From: Labrys sp. WJW
GTDB taxonomy: Bacteria; Pseudomonadota; Alphaproteobacteria; Rhizobiales; Labraceae
NCBI RefSeq assembly: GCF_001676615.1
Contig: NZ_LYXZ01000037.1
Location: 1-64,000 of the forward strand
Direction of reading: 5' to 3'
Length of the DNA: 64,000 nucleotides
Shown piece after piece: positions 27,174 to 37,877 of the stretch; positions within the stretch are counted from its first letter, which is position 1; the number at the start of each line of letters is the position of its first letter. The position numbers and the translations under genes are program-made. Under the pieces are notes generated by a model. It made no database searches and was not told the DNA's origin. It saw only the letters and a list, made by a program, of their open reading frames with translations.

Positions 27174-27838
27174 CAGGACTGGTCTCCACCCATGCCGCGC
27201 TGGCGGGCCGCTTCGTCGATGCGCTGCACGCCGGCGATCGCGGCCTCGCGCACACTGGCGTCGACATATTGGCTGTGCTCGAGCTGCTCGCCCACCACGT
27301 CGATTTCGTTGACGTCCTTGAGCCGCTCGGGCCAGCGCCCGGTCTTGAGGCAGAGCACGCAACGCGTGATCTCTGCCAGGCCTTGGAGCATGACCAGGGC
27401 GCCGGCGATCGGGATCACCGTCTTGAAATGATAGAGGGGCGGCCCGTCGGCCGTGATGCTGGAATGCTCGCCGATGCGCCAGGACGAGGCGGCGTAGTCG
27501 GTCCCCGCATAGACCAGGGCGGCAATGCCAGGCAGGAAGAAGACGATATAGAGCACGAGGTCGAAGCTGGCCTGGGTGCGTGGACGCATCGAAGAATAGA
27601 GGAAATCGCCGCGGACATGGGCGTTCTGGGCTAGCGCATAGGCGCCTGCCAGCATGAACAGCGAGCCATAGAGCATGTTGCTGGCATCGAAAATCCAGGC
27701 CGTCGGCTGGTTCAGGATGTAGCGCTTGAAGACTTCGGCGCACACCAGCAGCATGAGGGCGATCACCAGCCAGGCTGCCGCCTTGCCGACCCAGGTGCTG
27801 ATGGCATCGATCCCGTAAAGTAAACGCTGAATGGTCAT
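27173..27838 (-). CDS. dctQ: TRAP transporter small permease subunit DctQ
   Basis: 221 aa with four hydrophobic segments: residues about 15-35, 52-70, 90-115 and 135-155. AEVFKRYILNQPTAWIFDAS is the DctQ signature. The C-terminal 50 residues are hydrophilic and charged, longer than in many DctQ proteins. It overlaps dctM by 1 nt and lies 286 nt downstream of dctP, a gap filled by a palindromic repeat. Confidence 0.9.
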   Translation of the reverse strand: MTIQRLLYGIDAISTWVGKAAAWLVIALMLLVCAEVFKRYILNQPTAWIFDASNMLYGSLFMLAGAYALAQNAHVRGDFLYSSMRPRTQASFDLVLYIVFFLPGIAALVYAGTDYAASSWRIGEHSSITADGPPLYHFKTVIPIAGALVMLQGLAEITRCVLCLKTGRWPERLKDVNEIDVVGEQLEHSQYVDASVREAAIAGVQRIDEAARQRGMGGDQS

Positions 27839-27971
27839 GCGGCTGCCCGGCGGGAGGAGGAAACGGAATAGGAAGGCCGGGGGTCGGCAGGACGGGCCCG
27901 TCGATGAAGAAGGGCCGCGCGGGACTCTGCCGTCCCTCGAGGCGGCCTGGCGTCAGCGGAACAAGAATGGC

Positions 27972-28081
27972 CCGACTTTTGTCATTGCCGGGCTTGAGCC
28001 GGCAATCCAGTCTATGTCGCCCGATCGAAAAGGAGGTAGGCTCTGGATGCCTGGATCAGGTCCGGGCATGACAAAGGTCGG
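27972..28081. repeat. dispersed palindromic repeat between dctP and dctQ
   Basis: Two imperfect 39-nt arms in inverted orientation, 27972-28010 (CCGACTTTTGTCATTGCCGG ...CCAG) and 28043-28081 (CTGG ... CATGACAAAGGTCGG). Repeats with a GTCATTGCCGGG/CCCGGGCATGAC core are common in Hyphomicrobiales genomes. Inside the TRAP operon it could form a strong mRNA hairpin that stabilises dctP mRNA and lowers dctQM expression. Confidence 0.75.
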
Positions 28082-28124
28082 CACTTCAATTCCCCGATGG
28101 CCAGGCTAGCCGACCCGTCAGATC

Positions 28125-29270
28125 TCAGATCTTCTTGGCGGCGCCATTGGCCCCAAAATAGTGATCGAAGGCCATGCGCCGATTGACCACCGTGTCCTGC
28201 TCCCAGCGCGCGGCGCGCTTGGCGAAGGCGATCTGGGAATCCAGGATCTCCTTGAACAGGGGATTATCGGCCGCCTTCTTCTTCACCACCTCGTCATAGA
28301 CTTCGAGCTGCTTCTTCAGGAGCGCCTCAGGCGTCTTGTAGAACTTGACGCCATTCTTGGACTGCAACTCGGCATAGTCCTGCGAGTAGCGGTCGATCGC
28401 CTTCCACTGCATGTCCTGGGAGGCCGCCTCGGTGGCATTGGCGATGATGGACTTCAGCTTGTCGGGCAGGGCGTCATATTTGGTCTTGTTGAACAGGATC
28501 TCGAACTGCTCGGCGTTCTGGTGATAGCTCTGCAGCATGCACACCTTCGACACGTCGGCAAAACCGAGCGCCCGGTCGGAGGAGGCATTGTTGAACTCGG
28601 CCGCATCGAGCAGGCCGCGGTCCATCGCCGAGACGATCTCGCCGCCGGGCAGGGCATTCACGGCCGCCCCCATGCCGGAGAACACATCGATGGAGATGCC
28701 GACGGTGCGGAATTTCAAACCGCTGAGATCCTCCGGCTTGCCGACCGGTTTCTTGAACCAGCCGAGCGGCTGGGTCGGCATGGCGCCATAGGGCAGGGAG
28801 ACGACATTGGCGCCGATCGAGGCATAGAGTTTCTCGAGCAGCTCCTTGCCGCCACCATATTTATGCCATGCCATCAGCATGTTGGCGTCCATGCCGAAAG
28901 CAGGACCTGAGCCCCACAGGGCCAAGGCGGTCTGCTTGCCGTAGTGATAGACCATCACGCCGTGCCCGCCGTCGAGCGTTCCCTTCGACACGGCGTCCAG
29001 CAGGCCGAAGGCAGGAACCACGGCACCGGCCGGCAACACCTCGATCTTGAGCTCGCCGCCGGTCATGTCATTGACCTTCTTGGCGTAGTCCTGGGCGAAT
29101 TCGTGAAAGATGTCCTTGGCCGGCCAGGTGCTCTGCCAGCGCATGCTGGTGGGGGTCTGCGCCCGCGCGACGGATGGGGCCGCAATGGCGACAGCAGCGG
29201 CGGCCGCAGCCTCGCCGAGGAATTTACGGCGGGACGATTGTCCTGCGCCGGTCGTCCGAATCTTGGTCAT
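28125..29270 (-). CDS. dctP: TRAP transporter substrate-binding protein DctP (Tat-exported)
   Basis: 381 aa. The N-terminus carries a twin-arginine signal (SSRRKFLGEAAAAAAVAIAA) with an AxA cleavage site near residue 37. MRWQSTWPAKDIFHEFAQDY and the ligand-binding arginine region LKFRTVG.. fit the DctP/YiaO family. It captures the substrate in the periplasm for DctQM. Proteins with this AFGMD-type pocket often bind 2-oxo or hydroxy acids, but the ligand is not determined here. First gene of the operon. Confidence 0.92.
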   Translation of the reverse strand: MTKIRTTGAGQSSRRKFLGEAAAAAAVAIAAPSVARAQTPTSMRWQSTWPAKDIFHEFAQDYAKKVNDMTGGELKIEVLPAGAVVPAFGLLDAVSKGTLDGGHGVMVYHYGKQTALALWGSGPAFGMDANMLMAWHKYGGGKELLEKLYASIGANVVSLPYGAMPTQPLGWFKKPVGKPEDLSGLKFRTVGISIDVFSGMGAAVNALPGGEIVSAMDRGLLDAAEFNNASSDRALGFADVSKVCMLQSYHQNAEQFEILFNKTKYDALPDKLKSIIANATEAASQDMQWKAIDRYSQDYAELQSKNGVKFYKTPEALLKKQLEVYDEVVKKKAADNPLFKEILDSQIAFAKRAARWEQDTVVNRRMAFDHYFGANGAAKKI

Positions 29271-29563
29271 ACAATCCTCCCTGGATGCAGGCCTTCGAAA
29301 GATCCGGATAGTCGGATGCGTTCATTATTGTCGTTTTGAACGGCTCTCCATTCCGGATTCACGCCGATGGATGGGAAGTCGGCGCCAAAGGCTTGATCAG
29401 ACTATTGCACGTCGATTTGTCGTCGCCAACTGGAGCTCACCTCCCGACAGGACGATGATTTCATGTCGAAGAGCGCAATTTTTCTCCCGGGCACCGCCAT
29501 TTTCGGGAGGCTGGACATTGCCGCTACCAAGGAAGGCGGTTTAGCGCGTCTGATTACAAATTA

Positions 29564-30490
29564 TTAATCTTCACGAATGGTCCCGGACGCTGCGGAAGTG
29601 GGCGGTGAGCCAGACAGTTCGCGCAGGGCTCGCATGATTTCCTTGAGCCCGCGATGAAGGGGCTTGTCGCGCCGGACAATGATGGCGAGCATGCGAGAGA
29701 GGGGCGGCGAGAGCGGCTGTGCCGTCAAGGCGCCGGAGGCCGCATCGCCACGAACGGCGATGCCGGGCAGGATCGAGCAGCCAAGGCCTGCTCTTACGAG
29801 TTCCTTGATCGCTTCGACGCTGCCGAGCGACATCACCGGACGCGGAGACAGGCCGGCTTGCGCAAACCATTCGTCGGAGAGGCGCCGTGTATTGCCGCCG
29901 GGTTCGAACAGCAGCAGCGGCAATTCGGCGAGGGCGGCGGGAGAAGCCGGCACGGGCAGGCGGGTCTGCGGCGGCCCGATGACCATGAAAGGGTCCTTCA
30001 GGACCGGTTCGATCTCGAGCGAGCGGCTCGAGACAGGCATGGTGACCAGAGCGAGGTCGAGGCGGTTATCCTCCACCGCACGTGAGATCTCGCCGGTATT
30101 GCCGGTGGTGATGACGATCTCCAGCCGGGGATGGCGTCGCCTGAGGCTCTGGAGCAGGGCGGGCAGCAGGAAGATGCAGGCCGTCGCACCGGTACCGATG
30201 CGCACCGTGCCCATCACCCCCTCGCTCTGGCGGGCGACAGCCTCGAGCGCCGCCTGCACGGCAGCATCGATGCGGGCGGCATGCAGCAGCAGTTCCGTGC
30301 CGGCTGCAGTCGGCCTTGCCTTGCGCCCGACGCGCTCGATCAGCGTGGTGCCGAGGCGCCGCTCCAACTGGCGGACCTGCAGGCTGACGGCGGGCTGCGT
30401 CAGGTTCAGTCGTTCGGCTGCCGCCGAGAAGCTGCCGAGTTCGACGACATCGGCGAAGGCCTTGAGGTGATCGAGGTTGAGCCGGTCCAT
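29564..30490 (-). CDS. LysR-family transcriptional regulator
   Basis: 308 aa. HTH at residues 5-64 (LDHLKAFADVVELGSFSAAA, NLTQPAVSLQVRQLERRLG). The effector-binding domain begins near residue 93 (GTVRIGTGATACIFLLPALL). It sits upstream of the TRAP operon on the same strand, 293 nt away, and diverges from the acetyltransferase gene. Likely target: the TRAP operon or itself. The effector is unknown. Confidence 0.92.
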   Translation of the reverse strand: MDRLNLDHLKAFADVVELGSFSAAAERLNLTQPAVSLQVRQLERRLGTTLIERVGRKARPTAAGTELLLHAARIDAAVQAALEAVARQSEGVMGTVRIGTGATACIFLLPALLQSLRRRHPRLEIVITTGNTGEISRAVEDNRLDLALVTMPVSSRSLEIEPVLKDPFMVIGPPQTRLPVPASPAALAELPLLLFEPGGNTRRLSDEWFAQAGLSPRPVMSLGSVEAIKELVRAGLGCSILPGIAVRGDAASGALTAQPLSPPLSRMLAIIVRRDKPLHRGLKEIMRALRELSGSPPTSAASGTIRED

Positions 30491-30522
30491 ATCGACGTCG
30501 TTCTCATATCAAAAATTTCCTT

Positions 30523-30533
30523 ATGCTTAGCAT
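30523..30533. promoter_or_regulatory. candidate LysR box
   Basis: An 11-nt palindrome ATGCTTAGCAT, flanked so that it also fits T-N11-A, lies 33 nt before the LysR start codon. It is a typical position for an autoregulatory LysR site. Confidence 0.45.
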
Positions 30534-30608
30534 GATTTTCCAAAGCTTCCTTTATCCATAGAGGACGGCGACAATCCGGGTGGTTTTACCAGGCGGAGAG
30601 AACATAGG

Positions 30609-31415
30609 ATGGCAAGGCGCCTGTCGCTTCCGGCAGCATGCGTGGCAATCGCCCGGGAGACAGGGCGCTATCTCGCCTTGTCTGCCCGCTCGCACCTGCA
30701 CCAGCGGGCGGCATTGCGCGAACTCGACGATCGGCTGCTTGCGGATATCGGTCTGACCAGGCTGGAAGCGCTGGTTGGGCGGCCGGTGGCGGGAAGGGGC
30801 GATCCTGCTATGAAGGAACGCAACCAGGCGACGGCAATGACAGCGAATCGGATGGATCCAACCGCCAATGCGGCAGCCATTCTCGTGCGGGATGCTCGCG
30901 AGAAGGATATGGCGGCGGTGCAGCCCATCTATGCCCACCACGTCTTGCAGGGGCTGGCGAGCTTCGAGGAGGTGCCGCCGAGCCTGGAAGAGCTGGTTTC
31001 GCGCCGCCATGGCGTCCTGTCTCAAGGGCTGCCTTATCTCGTAGCCGAGACGGAGGGGCGCGTGGTCGGCTATAGCTACGCCACGGCCTACAGGCCGCGC
31101 CCGGCCTATCGCTACACCGTCGAGGATTCCGTCTATGTCGCCCCGGATATGGGCGGGCGGGGAATTGGCCGCCTCCTGCTGGAGGAATTGATCGCCCGCT
31201 GCGAGGCCGGCCCTTGGCGCCAGATGCTGGCGGTGATCGGCAATAGCGGCAATGCCGGCTCGATCGCCTTGCATCGGCGGTTGGGTTTTTCCGAGGTGGG
31301 CGTCTTGACATCGGTTGGTTTCAAGCTTGGGCGCTGGGTCGATACCGTGCTGATGCAGCGCCCTCTCGGGATTGGGAATGGCGCGCTACCCTTTGACGGC
31401 GAGGCCGGGCGATGA
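30609..31415 (+). CDS. DUF1127 domain fused to a phosphinothricin-type GNAT acetyltransferase
   Basis: 268 aa. Residues 1-65 end in RAALRELDDRLLADIGLTRL, a clear DUF1127 motif. Residues 90-255 are a GNAT domain of the PAT/Bar/YncA type: AILVRDAREKDMAAVQPIYA, the acetyl-CoA loop GGRGIGRLLLEEL and IGNSGNAGSIALHRRLGF. The frame is open throughout. An internal ATG (30811 or 30838) could produce the GNAT part alone. It overlaps the MFS gene by 4 nt, so an acetylate-and-export pair acting on an amino compound is plausible; the substrate is not shown. Confidence 0.85.
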   Translation: MARRLSLPAACVAIARETGRYLALSARSHLHQRAALRELDDRLLADIGLTRLEALVGRPVAGRGDPAMKERNQATAMTANRMDPTANAAAILVRDAREKDMAAVQPIYAHHVLQGLASFEEVPPSLEELVSRRHGVLSQGLPYLVAETEGRVVGYSYATAYRPRPAYRYTVEDSVYVAPDMGGRGIGRLLLEELIARCEAGPWRQMLAVIGNSGNAGSIALHRRLGFSEVGVLTSVGFKLGRWVDTVLMQRPLGIGNGALPFDGEAGR

Positions 31416-32632
31416 TCGAGCGCCGTACCGTCCTCTGTCTCGGCCTTTTCCAGTTCGTGGCCTGGGGAGCGACCTATTATCTGGTCGGCGGCTTTGGTGA
31501 GCGGATGGCGGCTGACCTCGGATGGCCGCGCGACATCGTCTATGGCGGCTTCGCCCTGGCCTTGTTGGTGATGGGCCTGGTCTCGCCGCTCTGCGGACGG
31601 CTGATCGACCGTCATGGTGGTCGCGGCATGATGGCGGCTGGGTCGGTGCTCGCCGCCACGGGATGTGCCGGCCTCGCATTCAGCCATTCTATGCCGGCTT
31701 ATTTCGCCGCCTGGCTCGTCCTGGGCGTCGCCATGCGGTTGACGCTCTATGATGCCGCCTTTGCGGCTCTGGCGCGGGCCGGCGGAGCCGAGGCGCGCCG
31801 GGCGATGGCCCAGATCACGCTGCCGGGCGGGCTGTCCTCCACCGCCTTCTGGCCGCTGGGGACGGCGCTGGCCGACAGCCTCGGCTGGCGGGGAGCCGTG
31901 CTCGTCTATGCCGGCCTGATGCTGGCGACGGCGCCGCTTGCCTTGGCACTGCCTGCCGTTCGGCGCCCTGTCGGGCCGATGCCCGATGTCGACAGTTCCC
32001 GACAGAGGTCCGACCGGCCCGGTTCCGACCTCCTGCTCGCCGGCGTGCTCTACGCGCTGATCACCACGATCTTGAATTTCCTGAACGCAGGCATGTCCTC
32101 CCACATGATCGCCATCCTGGCCGGGCTCGGCCTTGCGCAGGCCTCGTCGGTCTGGATCGCGACACTACGAGGCATCGGGCAATCAGCTGCGAGGCTCGCC
32201 GAGATCCTGTTCGGTACCCGCCTGCATCCGCTCGCACTCAATCTGCTTGCCTGCTCGCTGTTGCCGCTCTGCTTTGCCGCCGGGTTCGCCGGGGGCTACT
32301 CGCTCACGGCTGCCATGCTGTTCGCCCTCGGCTATGGCGCCGGCAACGGCCTTGCAACGATCACGCGCGGGACGGTCCCGCTCGTCCTGTTCGACCATCG
32401 GGCCTATGGCGCCATCACCGGCCGGCTTCTCGCGCCGAGCTTCGTCGTCTCGGCCGGGGCGCCGGTCATCTATGCCCGCGTGATCGATTGGTGGGGGCCG
32501 GAGGGCGCGCTGGTCCTTTCGCTCGCGCTGGCCGGTGTCGCACTCGCTGCGGCTCTCCTGCTCAAGCAGCGTTTTGCGCCGGCGCGCGCCGGTTCCTGTG
32601 GAATTTCCCCGGGGAACGGCCGAGCCCGGTGA
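31412..32632 (+). CDS. MFS transporter
   Basis: 406 aa, about 12 hydrophobic segments. The loop 2-3 motif [17 protein letters not shown] is the MFS signature. [20 protein letters not shown] opens TM1. The start codon overlaps the stop of the acetyltransferase gene (ATGA), a strong sign of joint function, possibly export of an acetylated compound. 70 nt separate it from the carboxylase beta subunit gene. Confidence 0.9.
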   Translation: MIERRTVLCLGLFQFVAWGATYYLVGGFGERMAADLGWPRDIVYGGFALALLVMGLVSPLCGRLIDRHGGRGMMAAGSVLAATGCAGLAFSHSMPAYFAAWLVLGVAMRLTLYDAAFAALARAGGAEARRAMAQITLPGGLSSTAFWPLGTALADSLGWRGAVLVYAGLMLATAPLALALPAVRRPVGPMPDVDSSRQRSDRPGSDLLLAGVLYALITTILNFLNAGMSSHMIAILAGLGLAQASSVWIATLRGIGQSAARLAEILFGTRLHPLALNLLACSLLPLCFAAGFAGGYSLTAAMLFALGYGAGNGLATITRGTVPLVLFDHRAYGAITGRLLAPSFVVSAGAPVIYARVIDWWGPEGALVLSLALAGVALAAALLLKQRFAPARAGSCGISPGNGRAR

Positions 32633-32702
32633 AATCCGGGCGATATCGCTGTATGGAACAAGGCGCGGCAGGTTCCAACAAGAGCCGCGGGAAGCGCCCT
32701 TC

Positions 32703-34235
<1,533 letters not shown>

Positions 34236-34653
34236 CGCGATTGCAGGGCCGAACGTTTTGCCTGCCGTAAGGGAAAATAACAAAACATGGTGAATCCCGC
34301 TGGCTGGGATCATCGCATGGGGGGGCAGACGCGATGCACATCGCAGGGCAGGCCTGCGGCAGCGGCATGGCTGAACCCTGAAAAGGGTTTGATATCAGAT
34401 AGATATCGGGTGTATCGGAGCGATCTCTTTATATCAGCTCTCTCGTCGAGCCCTCGGCGATCGCCAGGCCCAAAGCTGCGAATGATCGGATTTCGGCCCG
34501 ACATTGCCACAGGATTGTGGCGAACCGCACATTCTTTGGCCATGTGCGGCTCCTAGGGTGAGACTCATTAACGCCGGTTTGAGTGATCCAGGCTCAAATT
34601 GGGTTTCATGAGGCGCCGCGAGTTAGGCGCAAATCAAGGCAAGGCACGACCCC
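34236..34653. other. intergenic gap after pccB
   Basis: 418 bp. It holds small inverted repeats only: AACCC/GGGTT (34374-34378, 34385-34389), two GATATC copies (34391-34396, 34402-34407), and TTTGAG/CTCAAA (34578-34583, 34593-34598). No T-rich terminator, coding frame with a ribosome binding site, or known RNA was recognised. Confidence 0.6.
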
Positions 34654-35490
34654 ATGGTGACGTCACCTATCGCAACTCTAGTTGAGCCGGCTCTGGAGCG
34701 CGGTTCGATCGAGGATTCCGAAGTTCAGCAAATGCGTCAGCGTTGGCAGGACGGCGTGCAGCTCCAGGCCGCCGATGCCGACGCACTCTTTGCGCTTCAG
34801 GGCGTATTGGCAGGACGCACCAAGAATTTTAACACCCTCTTCGAGGAAATGCTGACGGCTTTCGTCCTGGATCGTAACGAACCCAAGGGCAGCATTTCCA
34901 AGGAGCAGGGAGCCTGGCTCCTTTCGATGCTCGATGGCGGCGAGGGATTGGTGGCCAATGCCGCCGAGCTCGGTCTGCTGATCCGGCTGGTCGAACAGGC
35001 CGACAGCCTGCCTGACGACCTTGCCAGCTTCGCATTGCACCAGATTCAGCATGCCGCGATGACGGGCGAGGGGCCGGCGGCCAAGGGCCGCATCCATTTC
35101 TCCCGCGTGATCGATACGCAGGACATCGCCAACATGGCCCGCCTCTTCCAGGTCGAGAAGGGCGCCAAGCGCCGCATCATCTCGCGCCAGGAAGCCGAGA
35201 TGCTGTTCGACATGGCCGAAGGCTGCAACAGCGAGGATCCGGCCTGGGACGGGCTTTTCGCCGAGACCATTCAGGCCCACCTGCTGGCGACCAACCAGCC
35301 GAGCAATACGGGCGGCCGCTCGCTGGCCACGCCCGTGGTCCTGGCCGATCGCGACAGTGCCTGGCTGAACCGGCGCATCCAGCATGATGGCCGGGTGAGC
35401 CGCGCCGAGCGGGCCCTGCTGGCCCTGGTCGATCCGCGCCAGATGGCGGCGACCAACAACTGGGACCAGTCGATCAGCCAGATGATCTGA
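34654..35490 (+). CDS. hypothetical protein with internal duplication, between pccB and pccA
   Basis: 278 aa, soluble, acidic, no signal peptide. I do not recognise a named domain. Two halves resemble one another: ADADALFALQ...FNTLFEEMLTAFVL (about 38-70) with RQEAEMLFDM...WDGLFAETIQAHLL (about 177-210), each followed by a (D/S)..AWL motif (GAWLLSML; SAWLNRRI). A helical TerB-like or repeat fold is possible. It lies between the carboxylase subunit genes, all in one direction, but with its own terminator, so a link to the carboxylase is only positional. Confidence 0.8.
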   Translation: MVTSPIATLVEPALERGSIEDSEVQQMRQRWQDGVQLQAADADALFALQGVLAGRTKNFNTLFEEMLTAFVLDRNEPKGSISKEQGAWLLSMLDGGEGLVANAAELGLLIRLVEQADSLPDDLASFALHQIQHAAMTGEGPAAKGRIHFSRVIDTQDIANMARLFQVEKGAKRRIISRQEAEMLFDMAEGCNSEDPAWDGLFAETIQAHLLATNQPSNTGGRSLATPVVLADRDSAWLNRRIQHDGRVSRAERALLALVDPRQMAATNNWDQSISQMI

Positions 35491-35828
35491 TCAAGTCACC
35501 TCTCCACAGGAATACAGGAATGCCGGCCCAGGGCCGGCATTTTTGTTTTCAATCAACCCCTTAGTGGGCATTGGCGAATCAGGACATGAACCTACTCTCC
35601 AACGTAGTATCGCCCGGCGAGCCTTCGTAGGAAGCCACCTGAGGGCGCGCGGCTTTCACCTGATGACCCTCTGGAACAAGACGACTGTCCGGCGGCGGGC
35701 TGGCGTGGCCCAAGAGCGGTGCACGCCGCCTGAATCTGAAAGCCGGCTTATTGCGCGCAGCCGGAATCTATGAGACGCCCTAGGAAAGGGCGGAAAGTCC
35801 ATTCGAACTATTCTGGGTGATTGCGGGC
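35491..35828 (+). other. intergenic gap and leader before pccA
   Basis: 338 bp. It starts with the terminator at 35519-35545. The rest has potential hairpins: GGCGGCG/CGCCGCC (35691-35697, 35724-35730) and CGCCCT/AGGGCG (35776-35781, 35787-35792). It may form a structured pccA leader, but it fits no riboswitch that I know. A short frame at 35543-35773 has no product match. Confidence 0.55.
35519..35550 (+). terminator. intrinsic terminator after the hypothetical gene
   Basis: A perfect 10-bp stem AATGCCGGCC/GGCCGGCATT (35519-35528, 35532-35541) with a 3-nt loop, followed by TTTGTTTTC. It lies 28 nt past the stop codon. Confidence 0.88.
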
Positions 35829-37844
35829 ATGTTTTCCAAAGTTCTGATCGCCAATCGCGGAGAGATCGCCTGCCGCATCATCAAGACGGCGCGCCGCATG
35901 GGCATCGCCACGGTCGCGGTCTACTCCGACGCCGATCGCGATGCCCTGCATGTCGAGATGGCGGATGAGGCCGTCCATATCGGCCCGCCGCCCGCCGCCC
36001 AATCCTATCTCCAGATCGAGAAGATCATCGAGGCCTGCCGCAAGACCGGTGCCGACGCAGTACATCCAGGTTACGGCTTCCTCTCGGAGCGAGAGGCCTT
36101 CGCCACGGCACTCAAGGAAGCAGGCATCATCTTCGTCGGCCCCAATCCCCATGCCATCGCAGCGATGGGCGACAAGATCGAATCCAAGAAGGCGGCCGCG
36201 GCGGCTGGTGTTTCCACGGTGCCTGGGCATCTGGGCATCATCGATGATGGCCAGGCTGCCATCCGTATCGCCGAGGAGATCGGCTATCCGGTGATGATCA
36301 AGGCCTCTGCCGGTGGCGGCGGCAAGGGCATGCGCATCGCCTACTCGTCGGCCGATGTCGAAGAAGGATTCCGCCTGGCGCGTTCGGAGGCCAAGGCGAG
36401 CTTTGGCGACGACCGCGTCTTCATCGAAAAATTCATCGTCGAGCCGCGCCATATCGAGATCCAGGTGCTTGGCGACAAGCATGGCAACGTCATCCATCTG
36501 GGCGAGCGCGAATGCTCGATCCAGCGCCGCAACCAGAAGGTGATCGAGGAAGCGCCCTCGCCATTGCTGGATGCCGAGACGCGGGCCCTGATGGGCGCCC
36601 AGGCCGTGGCCCTCGCCAAGGCGGTCAATTATGATTCGGCTGGCACCGTGGAATTCGTGGCCGGGCAGGACAAGAGCTTCTACTTCCTGGAGATGAACAC
36701 CCGCCTGCAGGTCGAGCATCCCGTGACCGAACTGGTGACGGGTATCGATCTGGTCGAGCAGATGTTCCGCGTCGCCGCAGGCGAGAAGCTGGCGCTGAAG
36801 CAGACCGACATCAAGCTTTCGGGCTGGGCCGTGGAATCGCGGGTCTATGCCGAGGATCCCCTGCGCAATTTCCTGCCCTCGATCGGCCGCCTGACGCAAT
36901 ATCGCCCGCCGGCCGAGCGCCGCGAGAAGGGTATCACGGTCCGCAACGACACCGGTGTGTTCGAGGGAGGCGAGATCTCGCTCCACTACGACCCGATGAT
37001 CGCCAAGCTCTGCACCCATGCCCCGACTCGAGCCGGCGCGATCGCCGCCATGTCGGATGCGCTCGACAGCTTTGCCATCGAAGGCATTCGCCACAATATT
37101 CCGTTCCTTGCGGCCCTCATGCAGCACGAACGCTGGAAGGAGGGACGGCTGTCGACCGCCTTCATCGCCGAGGAATTCCCTGGCGGCTTTGCCGTCAGCC
37201 CGCCCCGGGGCGCGATTGCCGACAGGCTGGCGGCGGTCGCAACCGCGATCGACCATATCCAGAACCAGCGCAAGCGCGGCATCAGCGGGCAGATGGTCGG
37301 CAGGCCCGTGGTGTTCGATCGTCGCCGCGTAGCGATGCTCGGCGATACCTCCTTCACCGTCGAGGTCGACGAGGCGCGTGGCGAGATGCAGGTGACCTTC
37401 CTCACGCCGGAGGGGGCGCCGGAACGCCTGGTCACGCTGACCTCCGATTGGAAGCCCGGCCAGCCGGTATGGTCGGGACGCATCCATGGCGAACCGGTAT
37501 CCATGCTGGTGCGCGCCATACCCAATGGCGTGGTGCTGGCCCATCGCGGCGCTGCTGCCGACATCCGCATCTACACCCAGCGCGAAGCCGAGCTTGCTCG
37601 CCTGATGCCGGTCAAGAGCAGCGCGGCCCTCACGACCGCCTTGCTGTGTCCGATGCCCGGGCTGGTTCGGGCCATCGAGGTCACGGAGGGGCAGGAGGTC
37701 AAGGCCGGGGAGGCGCTCTGCGTCGTCGAGGCGATGAAGATGGAGAACGTCCTGCGTGCCGAGCGTGACGCGACCGTCAAGAAGATCCGCGTCAAGCCGG
37801 GCGATACGCTGGCAGTCGATGCGGTGATCATGGATTTTGCCTGA
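35829..37844 (+). CDS. pccA: acyl-CoA (propionyl-CoA type) carboxylase, biotin-carboxylase/biotin-carrier alpha subunit
   Basis: 671 aa from ATG 35829 (MFSKVLIANRGEIACRI). Biotin carboxylase domain at residues 1-450 with the ATP-grasp loop ASAGGGGKGMRIAYS and the HLGERECSIQRRNQKVIEEA region; a BT linker domain follows; the biotin attachment site EAMKMEN has its Lys at 637. It carboxylates biotin with ATP and bicarbonate and hands it to PccB. The size and linker match PccA rather than short AccC. It is 33 nt ahead of the Popeye-like gene. Confidence 0.93.
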   Translation: MFSKVLIANRGEIACRIIKTARRMGIATVAVYSDADRDALHVEMADEAVHIGPPPAAQSYLQIEKIIEACRKTGADAVHPGYGFLSEREAFATALKEAGIIFVGPNPHAIAAMGDKIESKKAAAAAGVSTVPGHLGIIDDGQAAIRIAEEIGYPVMIKASAGGGGKGMRIAYSSADVEEGFRLARSEAKASFGDDRVFIEKFIVEPRHIEIQVLGDKHGNVIHLGERECSIQRRNQKVIEEAPSPLLDAETRALMGAQAVALAKAVNYDSAGTVEFVAGQDKSFYFLEMNTRLQVEHPVTELVTGIDLVEQMFRVAAGEKLALKQTDIKLSGWAVESRVYAEDPLRNFLPSIGRLTQYRPPAERREKGITVRNDTGVFEGGEISLHYDPMIAKLCTHAPTRAGAIAAMSDALDSFAIEGIRHNIPFLAALMQHERWKEGRLSTAFIAEEFPGGFAVSPPRGAIADRLAAVATAIDHIQNQRKRGISGQMVGRPVVFDRRRVAMLGDTSFTVEVDEARGEMQVTFLTPEGAPERLVTLTSDWKPGQPVWSGRIHGEPVSMLVRAIPNGVVLAHRGAAADIRIYTQREAELARLMPVKSSAALTTALLCPMPGLVRAIEVTEGQEVKAGEALCVVEAMKMENVLRAERDATVKKIRVKPGDTLAVDAVIMDFA

Positions 37845-37877
37845 CGACACGCTCTGGATCGTCGAAGAGCAAGGGGA

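Noticed and set aside
25329-27431. 700-residue open frame on the + strand opposite the TRAP permease genes
   Set aside because: Extreme Glu/His/Asp/Gly content caused by reading membrane-protein codons backwards; no real family features.
25344-27743. 799-residue version of DctM
   Set aside because: The added N-terminal part is an Arg/Pro-rich shadow of dctQ in another frame; the true start overlaps the dctQ stop.
35543-35773. Small protein of 76 residues before pccA
   Set aside because: It starts inside the terminator region and has no ribosome binding site or family match.
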